Positions 1 through 5,833 of a DNA stretch of 15,136 bases are shown in pieces. Position numbers and translations under genes: made by a program. The stretch covers positions 1 through 15,136 of the forward strand of contig JAPLSI010000118.1 of assembly GCA_026398715.1 (NCBI GenBank). Direction: 5' to 3'. The first letter of the stretch is position 1. Each line of letters begins with the position of its first letter. The notes beneath the pieces were generated by a model. That model saw only the letters and a list, made by a program, of their open reading frames with translations, did not search any database and was not told the origin of the DNA. The stretch comes from Gammaproteobacteria bacterium. GTDB taxonomy: Bacteria; Pseudomonadota; Gammaproteobacteria; Xanthomonadales; Xanthomonadaceae.

Positions 1-129
1 CGGGGGATGGGTTCGCACAGGAGGCCGGCCAGGGATGGCCAACCGGTCGACTCTGAGTCCGCAGGAGCGGCTACGCCGAGGCGACCAGGGCGGACCCACC
101 CCCCGGCGCCGTCAAGCGGCTGCGCCAGA
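1..129. repeat. GC-rich imperfect intergenic repeat downstream of holC
   Basis: No convincing coding frame is seen here. Read on the minus strand, two similar blocks follow each other. Each begins GGTGGG or GGTTGG, continues with a CCCTGG core and then a CCTC run, and they repeat with a period of about 55-60 bases. Short inverted repeats lie inside: GGCC-AGGGAT-GGCC near 31-44 and GACTC-T-GAGTC near 49-59. Imperfect GGCCA/CCTGG-type repeats between genes are, as I recall, common in Xanthomonadaceae genomes, so a dispersed intergenic repeat is the most likely reading. The array may continue beyond base 1. In related genomes valS usually follows holC, but no valS sequence is visible before the window edge. 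Confidence 0.4.
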
Positions 130-555
130 TTACATGTCGAATTTTTGGACTTCTAGCCCGCGGTCTTTGTAGGCTTTCCACCGCGCCCGCAACGGCTCGC
201 GCGCGCTTTCATCGGCGGGGACGACTTCCAGTACCCGCGCAAAGTCGCCGGTTACCGGTTCGTTGCGAAGGTTGATCACCAGCGGTCGCATCGGAGGTTG
301 CATTTCCGGCGGCACGATCAGCACCGGTGTGATGTCGTCGTCTTCGTCGGTGCCGGCGACCTGGTGCGGGATGTAGGCGTCGGGATCGAATTCCCACAGC
401 AATTCATCCAGCACTTCGGCCTGGATGGCCGACGACACCAGGATCAGCAGGGGCTGGCCGCTGTCGTTGGCCTTGCGTGCGAGTTCGCACACCAGCAACA
501 GCGGCTTCTCCAGGAAGCGCGGTTTCGCGATCAGGTAGAAATCGGCGCGCGCCAT
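130..555 (-). CDS. holC: DNA polymerase III subunit chi (HolC)
   Basis: This 141-residue protein has the size of HolC (E. coli 147 aa) and its typical layout. It opens with MARADFYLI, followed by a P-loop-like Rossmann core (LLILVSS, then LDELLWEFDP) and a segment reading PHQVAGTDEDDDITPVLI. HolC is the chi subunit of the DNA polymerase III clamp loader. It pairs with psi (HolD) and binds the C-terminal tail of SSB, linking the replisome to SSB-coated lagging-strand DNA. The gene lies 24 bases downstream of pepA on the same strand, the conserved pepA-holC order, so co-transcription from the pepA promoter is likely. No strong Shine-Dalgarno sequence precedes the ATG. The family call rests on sequence recall together with synteny. 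Confidence 0.9.
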   Translation of the reverse strand: MARADFYLIAKPRFLEKPLLLVCELARKANDSGQPLLILVSSAIQAEVLDELLWEFDPDAYIPHQVAGTDEDDDITPVLIVPPEMQPPMRPLVINLRNEPVTGDFARVLEVVPADESAREPLRARWKAYKDRGLEVQKFDM

Positions 556-579
556 GGCGGGGTCAACCGATGACCGTGA

Positions 580-2052
580 TCAGGCGCAACGATCGATCAG
601 CCATTGGCTCAGCAGGCCGACCGGGCGGCCGTTGGCCATGCCCTTGCGGCCCTCGTCCCACGACGTGCCGGCGATGTCCAGGTGGGCCCAGCGCTGGCCT
701 TCGGTGAAGCGCGCGAGGAAGCAGCCCGCGGTAATCGCGCCGGCACCCTTGCCACCGATGTTGTACACATCCGCGAAGGCCGATTCGATCATCGTCTGGT
801 ATTCATCCCACAGCGGCAGGCGCCAAGCGCGGTCGAACACCATCTCGCCGGCGCCGGACAGTTCCGCCGCCAGGTCGTCGTGCTTGCTCATCAAGCCGTG
901 CGCGTACTTGCCCAGCGCAACCACGCAGGCGCCGGTCAGGGTCGCGACATCCACCGTGGCCTGCGGTTCGAAGCGTTGCGTGTAGGTCAGCGCATCGCAC
1001 AGCACCAGGCGGCCTTCGGCGTCGGTGTTGCCCACTTCGATGGTCTTGCCGCTCATGGAGGTCAGCACGTCGCTCGGGCGATAGGCGTCGGCGTCGGGCA
1101 TGTTCTCCACCGCGGCCACCACGGTGACCAGGTTCAGCGGCAATTTCATGCGGGTGCAGGCCAGGAAGGTACCGATCACGCTGGCGGCGCCAAGCATGTC
1201 GAACTTCATTTCCTCGATACCGCCCTGGGTCTTGAGGTTAATGCCGCCGGTGTCGAAGGTGATGCCCTTGCCGACCAGCGCGAAGGGCTTGGCATCGCCC
1301 GCGCCGGTGTAGCGCAGCACGATCAGGCGCGGCGGATTGGCCGAGCCGCGGCCGACCGCGAGCAGCGAACCCATGCCCAGCTTTTCCATCTCGGCGCGCT
1401 CGAGCACCTCGCAGCTCACCTCGTCGAACTGCGTGGCGAGCTTGATGCTTTGCTCGGCGATGTAGCCCGGGTTGCAGACGTTCGGCGGCAGGTTGCCCAG
1501 CTCGCGCGACAGCTGCACGCCGGCGGCAATGGCGACGCCCCGCTGCAGTTCCGTCGCGAGGGCCTGGTCGCCGGCCAGCACGATGGATGCCAGCGTCACT
1601 TCGGCCGGCTTGGTGCGCGTGGCGGTGTATTCGTAGGCGGCGTTGTCGGCGGTGATGACGGCCTGGCGGACATTCCATCCCGCGTCACGGCCCTTCACTT
1701 CCAATTCGGTCAGCGTGATGGTGGCGGTCTTCACCGGGCCGATGCGCAGTGCGCGCACCGCATCGGCGATGGCCTTGAGGTACTGCGGCACGGCGAACTT
1801 GGCGCGATCGCCCAGGCCGATCACCAGCACGCGCGGGCTGGTCACGCCCGGCAGGTCCTGCAGCAGGGTGGTGCGGCCGGTCTTGCCCGACAGGTCGCCA
1901 CGCGTGGCCAGGGTCGCCAGGCGGCCGCCAGAGGCCTCGTCCACGGCCTTTGCGGCCGGGCTGAGGGCGCCGTCGGCGTAGATCGCGACCACCAGGCAGT
2001 CAGTCTGGGCGGTGGCCGGTACAACCGGGTTCATCTGAAATTCGAGGGCCAT
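580..2052 (-). CDS. pepA: Leucyl aminopeptidase (M17 family, PepA)
   Basis: This 490-residue cytosolic metallo-aminopeptidase removes N-terminal residues from peptides and matches the family length (E. coli 503 aa). The two-metal active site is complete: K262 and D267 in [11 protein letters not shown]274, D285, and the M17 signature NTDAEGRL (342-349) with D344, E346 and R348. The N-terminal third (about 1-160) is the variable regulatory domain, and the catalytic domain follows. I start at ATG 2052 (MALEFQ). An upstream in-frame TTG at 2070 would add six residues but has no supporting ribosome site. pepA is the first gene of a pepA-holC pair and is divergent from lptF. In E. coli PepA also binds DNA, as an accessory factor in Xer recombination and as a transcriptional repressor. 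Whether this protein does so cannot be read from the sequence. Confidence 0.96.
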   Translation of the reverse strand: MALEFQMNPVVPATAQTDCLVVAIYADGALSPAAKAVDEASGGRLATLATRGDLSGKTGRTTLLQDLPGVTSPRVLVIGLGDRAKFAVPQYLKAIADAVRALRIGPVKTATITLTELEVKGRDAGWNVRQAVITADNAAYEYTATRTKPAEVTLASIVLAGDQALATELQRGVAIAAGVQLSRELGNLPPNVCNPGYIAEQSIKLATQFDEVSCEVLERAEMEKLGMGSLLAVGRGSANPPRLIVLRYTGAGDAKPFALVGKGITFDTGGINLKTQGGIEEMKFDMLGAASVIGTFLACTRMKLPLNLVTVVAAVENMPDADAYRPSDVLTSMSGKTIEVGNTDAEGRLVLCDALTYTQRFEPQATVDVATLTGACVVALGKYAHGLMSKHDDLAAELSGAGEMVFDRAWRLPLWDEYQTMIESAFADVYNIGGKGAGAITAGCFLARFTEGQRWAHLDIAGTSWDEGRKGMANGRPVGLLSQWLIDRCA

Positions 2053-2092
2053 GCGTCTAATTCCGTACAATTGGGGGGATAGGCGGCGCTGA

Positions 2093-2122
2093 TCGGCACC
2101 GCGTCAGACCCGACAGTGTAAT
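2093..2122 (+). promoter_or_regulatory. Putative lptFG promoter
   Basis: A TGTAAT hexamer (2117-2122, five of six to TATAAT) lies 18 bases after TCGGCA (2093-2098, four of six to TTGACA). This would start transcription near 2129, leaving a leader of about 29 bases before the lptF ATG. No clear Shine-Dalgarno sequence precedes lptF. The call is made by eye and is weak. Confidence 0.3.
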
Positions 2123-2147
2123 TCAAGCGACCCCCTTCCGATGTCAA
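2118..2147 (-). promoter_or_regulatory. Putative pepA promoter
   Basis: On the minus strand a perfect TTGACA (2147-2142) stands 66 bases beyond the first intervening sequence upstream of the pepA ATG. At 17-18 bases spacing lies only an AT-rich, poor -10 (GAATTA or AATTAC, within 2124-2118). The -35 is good and the -10 weak, so the assignment is tentative. It overlaps the proposed lptF promoter on the opposite strand. Confidence 0.3.
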
Positions 2148-2157
2148 AGCGCCCTGC

Positions 2158-3240
2158 ATGCTCCTGATTGAAAGGCACCTTACGCGGCAATTCGCCGAAA
2201 GCGTGTTCGCCGTAGCGGTCGTGCTGCTGCTGGTCACGCTGGGCGCGCTGTTCGCCGACCTGATTTCCGAAATCGCCAAGGGCAAGGTGCCGGCGGGCTT
2301 GTTGTTGTCGCAGCTGGGCCTTCGCTCGATCCGCTTCCTGACCCTGGTCTTGCCGCTGGCCCTTTTCCTGGGCCTGCTCATTTCCATCAGCCGCATGTAC
2401 GCCGAAAGCGAGATGGCCGTGCTCGCCTCGGTCGGCATGGGCCCGCAACGGCTGTGGAAGCCGCTGCTGCTGGTCAGCCTGCCGATCATGGTCGTGGTCG
2501 GCCTGGCTTCGTTGTGGCTGGCGCCGCTGTCGGCATCGCGCGCCAAGGAAATGATCGAGGTCGCCAACCGATCCTTCCTGATCGCCGGGCTCGAGCCCGG
2601 TCGCTTCGTCGAGCTGCCCGGCAAGGGCGGCGTGTTGTATGTCACCGAACTCACGCCCGACGGCACCCGCTTCAAGCAGTTGTTCGTGCAGCGCGAAAAC
2701 GAAGGCCGCGTGGACATCATCACCGCGCATGAAGGCAGCCTCAACCTGATCGGCGACACCGAACGCTACCTGCGCCTGAAGGATGGCTTCCGTGTGGAAG
2801 GCGCCATCGGCTCGCGTGATTTCCGCATGATGCGTTTCGAAACCAACGACGTGCGCGTGCCCGATCGCGAAAACGCCAACAAGGCCGACGACCTCGCCGC
2901 CGATTCCACGGCAGATCTCGCCCGGTCCGGCAAACCGATGGCCATCGCGGAAGTAAACTGGCGGTTCGCCATGCCCTTGTTTGTCGGCATCCTCGCGGTG
3001 TTCGCGATGCCGCTGGCGCGCAGCGAACCACGGCAACCGCAGTACGGCCTGATCCTGTTCGCGCTGCTGGTCTACCTGGTCGGCATGATCCTGCTGCTGC
3101 TGGGCACCAGCCTGATCGGAAGCGGCAAGCTGCCGGCGTGGCTGGGGCTGTGGTGGGTGCACTTGCCGATGCTGGCGTTCGCGGCCTGGTTGTTCCTGCG
3201 TGACGGCTCGTTGCCCAAGCCCGCGAAGGTGCGGAAATGA
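2158..3240 (+). CDS. lptF: LPS export ABC transporter permease LptF
   Basis: LptF and LptG form the inner-membrane permease pair that, with the ATPase LptB, extracts lipopolysaccharide from the inner membrane and pushes it onto the LptC-LptA-LptD bridge. The 360-residue length matches the family (E. coli 366). The family layout is plain: membrane segments at about 15-37, 58-78 and 102-122, a periplasmic beta-jellyroll region at about 125-255, then membrane segments at about 268-287, 296-316 and 330-347. The stretch LPLALFLGLLISISRMYAES (65-84), followed by an A-x-x-x-G-M cytoplasmic coupling region (90-94), is characteristic of LptF. The gene overlaps lptG by the four bases ATGA, implying translational coupling and equal production. 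It is divergent from pepA, a conserved arrangement in gammaproteobacteria. ATG 2158 matches the usual N-terminus just before the first amphipathic helix. Confidence 0.95.
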   Translation: MLLIERHLTRQFAESVFAVAVVLLLVTLGALFADLISEIAKGKVPAGLLLSQLGLRSIRFLTLVLPLALFLGLLISISRMYAESEMAVLASVGMGPQRLWKPLLLVSLPIMVVVGLASLWLAPLSASRAKEMIEVANRSFLIAGLEPGRFVELPGKGGVLYVTELTPDGTRFKQLFVQRENEGRVDIITAHEGSLNLIGDTERYLRLKDGFRVEGAIGSRDFRMMRFETNDVRVPDRENANKADDLAADSTADLARSGKPMAIAEVNWRFAMPLFVGILAVFAMPLARSEPRQPQYGLILFALLVYLVGMILLLLGTSLIGSGKLPAWLGLWWVHLPMLAFAAWLFLRDGSLPKPAKVRK

Positions 3241-4337
3241 CCCTGTTCCCGCGCCGCCTGGCTGGCTACCTCGCAAAAAGCGTCATGCTGTCCACGCTGA
3301 TGGCCTGGGCGGTGTTGCTGGGCTTCGTCACCATCATCGACTTCGTCAGCGAACTGCGCGACGTCGGCAAGGAAAGCTACACGCTCAGCCATGCCGTGCT
3401 GTACATGATGCTGACCACGCCGCGGCGGCTTTACGAACTGTTCCCGACCATCGCCGTCATCGGCAGCCTGCTGGGCCTGGGCGGACTGGCCGCGCGCTCG
3501 GAACTCACTGTGATGCGCGCGGTGGGCCTGTCCAAGCTGCAGATGGGACTGGCCGCATTGATTCCCCTGATGCTGCTCACCGGCCTGATGGTACTGAACA
3601 TCGAAACGCTCGGCCCCGCCGGCGAGCAGCGCGCGCAGGAGCTGGCCAACAGCAAGTCGCGGCAGCTCATCATGGCGCGCTATTCCGGCCTGTGGGCGCG
3701 CGAGGGCGACCTGTTCCTGAATGCGCGCGGCAACAGCGCCCCGCATACCGACGAGAACGGCCAGAGCTGGGTCGAGCTCGAGGACGTGCGCCTCTACCAG
3801 TTCGACGACAAGGGCAAGCTGCTGTCGCTGGCGCATGCGCGCACAGCCATCCATCGCAAGGACGGCTGGACCTTGAACAACGTCGAGCGCACCTGGTTCG
3901 ATGCGCGTTCCGTGCGCGTGGAAAAGATTCCGAGCGAACGCTGGGACACCGAGCTCGACGACAGCACGCTCGCAGCGCAGCTGGCGCGCCCGCGTTACCT
4001 CAGCAGCGCCGAACTGCGCAGCAACATCAGCTACCTGCGCCGCAACCAGCTCGACTCGCTCAAGTTCGAAAGCGCCTACTGGGCGCGCTGGTTCTATCCC
4101 TTCAATGTCATCGTGCTGTGCCTGGCGACCTTGCCCTTCGCCTTTGGCTCGCTGCGCAGCGGCGGCTTCGGCAAGCGCCTGTTCATCGGCATCCTGATCG
4201 GTATCGGCGCCTTGCTGGTGCAGCGCATGTTCGTCGGCCTGGCCGACGTGTATCGCTTCGACGTGCGCTGGGCCTATCTGCTCCCGCCGCTGATCATCAT
4301 GGGCGTGTGCTGGGGCTGGCTGGCGAAACGGATCTAG
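3237..4337 (+). CDS. lptG: LPS export ABC transporter permease LptG
   Basis: This is the second permease of the LptB2FG lipopolysaccharide extractor, 366 residues (E. coli 360). It shows the expected three membrane segments (about 18-36, 65-84, 103-122), a periplasmic jellyroll domain (about 125-275, including the ANSKSRQLIMARYSGLWARE-type start), and three more membrane segments (about 285-304, 313-334, 345-362). The segment LYELFPTIAVIGSLLGLGGL (65-84) and the SELTVMRAVGLS coupling helix region (88-99) are typical of LptG. Translation starts inside the lptF stop (ATGA), with GAAGG a short distance upstream as ribosome site. The stop TAG (4335-4337) interleaves with the stop of the convergent RDD gene. 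A GC-rich stem-loop follows at once and may attenuate read-through. Confidence 0.95.
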   Translation: MTLFPRRLAGYLAKSVMLSTLMAWAVLLGFVTIIDFVSELRDVGKESYTLSHAVLYMMLTTPRRLYELFPTIAVIGSLLGLGGLAARSELTVMRAVGLSKLQMGLAALIPLMLLTGLMVLNIETLGPAGEQRAQELANSKSRQLIMARYSGLWAREGDLFLNARGNSAPHTDENGQSWVELEDVRLYQFDDKGKLLSLAHARTAIHRKDGWTLNNVERTWFDARSVRVEKIPSERWDTELDDSTLAAQLARPRYLSSAELRSNISYLRRNQLDSLKFESAYWARWFYPFNVIVLCLATLPFAFGSLRSGGFGKRLFIGILIGIGALLVQRMFVGLADVYRFDVRWAYLLPPLIIMGVCWGWLAKRI

Positions 4338-4798
4338 CCGGCGGGCTTGGCCGGCGGCTGCAGCCGCACGAACATCGTCTTCGCCGCCAGGTCGTGCAAG
4401 CCGCGGCGTTCGGCATCCACCAGCGTCCACAACAGGCAGATGCCCGGCGTCAGCCAGGCCACCAGATAGCGCAACCACAATGCGCCCCAGGTTGCCGGCT
4501 TGCCATCCGCCGCCAGCACCATCAGGCGCCAGGGCCGCATGCCCACCGTCTGCCCGCCGCGTCGCCACGATACCGTGAAGTAAGCGCCGGCCAGCAGCCA
4601 CATCACCGCCAGTTCCAGCAGGCCCAGGCCCGGCGATTGCTCCACGGTGCGGCCGCCATTGATCCACAGGAAGAAGGCACTGGTGATCATCGCCAGCGGA
4701 ATCATCGGCAGGCAGTCGTAGGTCAGCGCCAGCAGGCGCCAGCCGATGGCCGCAGGTTGCGCAACCGCACGTGCGGCGGGGGTCGGGGCAGTGTCCAT
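4334..4798 (-). CDS. RDD family membrane protein
   Basis: This is a 154-residue integral membrane protein. RDD proteins carry conserved Arg and Asp residues in their membrane segments. Here the first is replaced by WRLLALTYDCLPMIPL (20-35), with R21 and D28, and the last part reads LVDAERRGLHDLAAKTMFV (126-144), the common C-terminal RDD motif (RRGLHDxxAxTxVV). Membrane segments lie at about 22-46, 58-77 and 104-125. The middle GGQTVGMRPWRLMV (81-94) also matches the family (QT.GK...v). The biochemical role of most RDD proteins is unknown; some have been linked to ion transport or stress. I start at ATG 4798. An upstream in-frame ATG (MRPCPGYACR) overlaps the promoter. The gene is divergent from xerD with 45 bases between starts, and its TAG overlaps the lptG stop in CTAG. 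Confidence 0.85.
   Translation of the reverse strand: MDTAPTPAARAVAQPAAIGWRLLALTYDCLPMIPLAMITSAFFLWINGGRTVEQSPGLGLLELAVMWLLAGAYFTVSWRRGGQTVGMRPWRLMVLAADGKPATWGALWLRYLVAWLTPGICLLWTLVDAERRGLHDLAAKTMFVRLQPPAKPAG
4337..4355 (+). terminator. GC stem-loop directly after lptG
   Basis: GCCGGC (4337-4342), seven bases of loop (gggcttg), then GCCGGC (4350-4355) can form a six-base-pair stem right at the lptG stop codon. No T-run follows, so it is not a classical intrinsic terminator. It lies within the 3' end of the convergent RDD gene, so codon use alone could produce it. At most it may slow or stabilise the end of the lptFG transcript. Confidence 0.25.
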
Positions 4799-4804
4799 GC
4801 GACA

Positions 4805-4810
4805 AGCATA
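4805..4810 (-). promoter_or_regulatory. Putative -10 element of the RDD gene (leaderless)
   Basis: On the minus strand TATGCT ends six bases before the ATG at 4798. No Shine-Dalgarno sequence lies between. Transcription beginning six to seven bases after a -10 would start at or next to the ATG, giving a leaderless message. The -35 is weak (TAGCGA at 17 bases spacing). Confidence 0.4.
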
Positions 4811-4831
4811 GCCGGGGCAGGGGCGCATCGC

Positions 4832-4837
4832 TAAGCT
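4832..4837 (+). promoter_or_regulatory. Putative -10 element of xerD (leaderless)
   Basis: TAAGCT ends six bases before the xerD ATG at 4844, mirroring the arrangement on the opposite strand for the RDD gene. No ribosome binding site lies between hexamer and ATG. The -35 region is weak (TAGCCG, three of six). The two divergent -10 elements are only 21 bases apart. Confidence 0.4.
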
Positions 4838-4843
4838 GCAGTC

Positions 4844-5797
4844 ATGTGTCCCCCCACGCCCAGCGATCGCCGACAGGAAAGCCTGGCCCTGCCTGAAGCC
4901 TCTCCTGCCGACGCCGCGCTCATCGCTGCCTATCTGGAACGTGCGTGGGCCGAGCAGGGGCTGGCGCGGCAGACGCTCGATTCCTATCGCCGCGACCTGG
5001 ATGGCCTGGCCCGCTGGCTGCGTGCGCAGGACCGGGGGCTGCTCGCCGTGCAACGCGAACACCTGTTCGCCTACTTGTCCGAGCGCAGCCGCCGCCAATA
5101 CGCCACCCGAAGCAATGCGCGCCTGCTCTCCACATTGCGTGGTTTTTACGCGCAGCAACTGCGCCTGGGCGCCATCAGCGAAGACCCGACGGCCCTGCTT
5201 GAAGCCCCCAAGCTCGGTCGATCCTTGCCGAAGGCGTTGTCGGAAAGCGAGGTCGAGGCATTGATGAAAGCGCCCGACGTCAGCACGCCCGCCGGACTTC
5301 GCGATCGCGCCATGGTGGAGGTGATGTATGCCGCGGGCCTGCGCGTCAGCGAGTTGGTCAACCTTCCTGCAGTCGCGGTGAACCTTCGCCAGGGCGTGTT
5401 GCGCGTGATGGGCAAGGGCAGCAAGGAACGCCTCGTACCGATGGGCGAGGAGGCGCAGCACTGGCTGGAAAAATATCTTGCCGAAGCGCGGCCTGCACTG
5501 GCCGGCAAGCGCAACGCCGCGTCCTTGTTCCTGGACCGCAATGGCGAGGCGCTCAGCCGCCAGCAATTCTGGAACACGGTCAAGAAGCTCGCGGTCGATG
5601 CCGGCATCGAATCCAGGCGGGTCAGCCCGCATGGCCTGCGTCACAGTTTTGCCACGCACTTGCTAAACCATGGCGCCGACCTGCGTGCATTGCAGATGCT
5701 GCTGGGCCACGCCAGCCTGTCCACCACGCAGATCTACACGCTGGTCGCGCGCGAGGGCCTCAAGCGCCTGCACCAGCAACACCATCCCCGCGGATAG
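4844..5797 (+). CDS. xerD: Site-specific tyrosine recombinase XerD
   Basis: XerD acts with XerC at the chromosomal dif site, under control of FtsK, to resolve chromosome dimers before cell division. The 317-residue protein has the N-terminal SAM-like core-binding domain (about 23-110, including TLDSYRRDLDGLARWL) and the catalytic domain (about 128-310). All six catalytic residues are present: R167 (GLRVSEL), K191 (GKGSKERLVP), H263 and R266 (HGLRHSFATHLL), H289 (LLGHASLSTTQ) and Y298 (QIYT). The C-terminal LHQQHHPRG is the XerD tail, which distinguishes it from XerC. It is about 19 residues longer than E. coli XerD (298) at the N-terminus. The usual THVA after the nucleophile is TLVA here (L300). 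Expression is probably from a leaderless promoter directly before the ATG. Confidence 0.95.
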   Translation: MCPPTPSDRRQESLALPEASPADAALIAAYLERAWAEQGLARQTLDSYRRDLDGLARWLRAQDRGLLAVQREHLFAYLSERSRRQYATRSNARLLSTLRGFYAQQLRLGAISEDPTALLEAPKLGRSLPKALSESEVEALMKAPDVSTPAGLRDRAMVEVMYAAGLRVSELVNLPAVAVNLRQGVLRVMGKGSKERLVPMGEEAQHWLEKYLAEARPALAGKRNAASLFLDRNGEALSRQQFWNTVKKLAVDAGIESRRVSPHGLRHSFATHLLNHGADLRALQMLLGHASLSTTQIYTLVAREGLKRLHQQHHPRG

Positions 5798-5826
5798 TTG
5801 CCCGGCTCCCGCAACAGGTCTAGCCT
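5798..5826 (+). promoter_or_regulatory. Putative promoter of the LamG-phosphatase gene (leaderless)
   Basis: TTGCCC (5798-5803) and TAGCCT (5821-5826) are separated by exactly 17 bases. The -10 ends seven bases before ATG 5834, so the transcript would start at or beside the start codon. No Shine-Dalgarno sequence is present. The promoter begins directly after the xerD stop (5795-5797). Confidence 0.45.
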
Positions 5827-5833
5827 TGGCAAT

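Noticed and set aside
604..2082. 492-residue open frame on the plus strand across pepA
   Set aside because: It mirrors pepA almost exactly, is rich in His, Gln, Gly and Ala without any motif, and results from the high GC content leaving few stops in the antisense frame.
2141..2167. Short upstream frame MSKRPACS before lptF
   Set aside because: Eight codons overlapping the lptF start, with no ribosome site; likely chance.
3072..4834. Long frames of 577 and 544 residues over lptF-lptG-RDD on both strands
   Set aside because: They overlap three well-supported genes, have low-complexity Arg/Gln/Ala/His composition and no recognisable domain.
4799..5659. N-terminal extension of the RDD gene to 441 residues
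   Set aside because: The extension lies antisense to xerD and is shadow-like; the RDD domain begins soon after ATG 4798, which follows a good -10.
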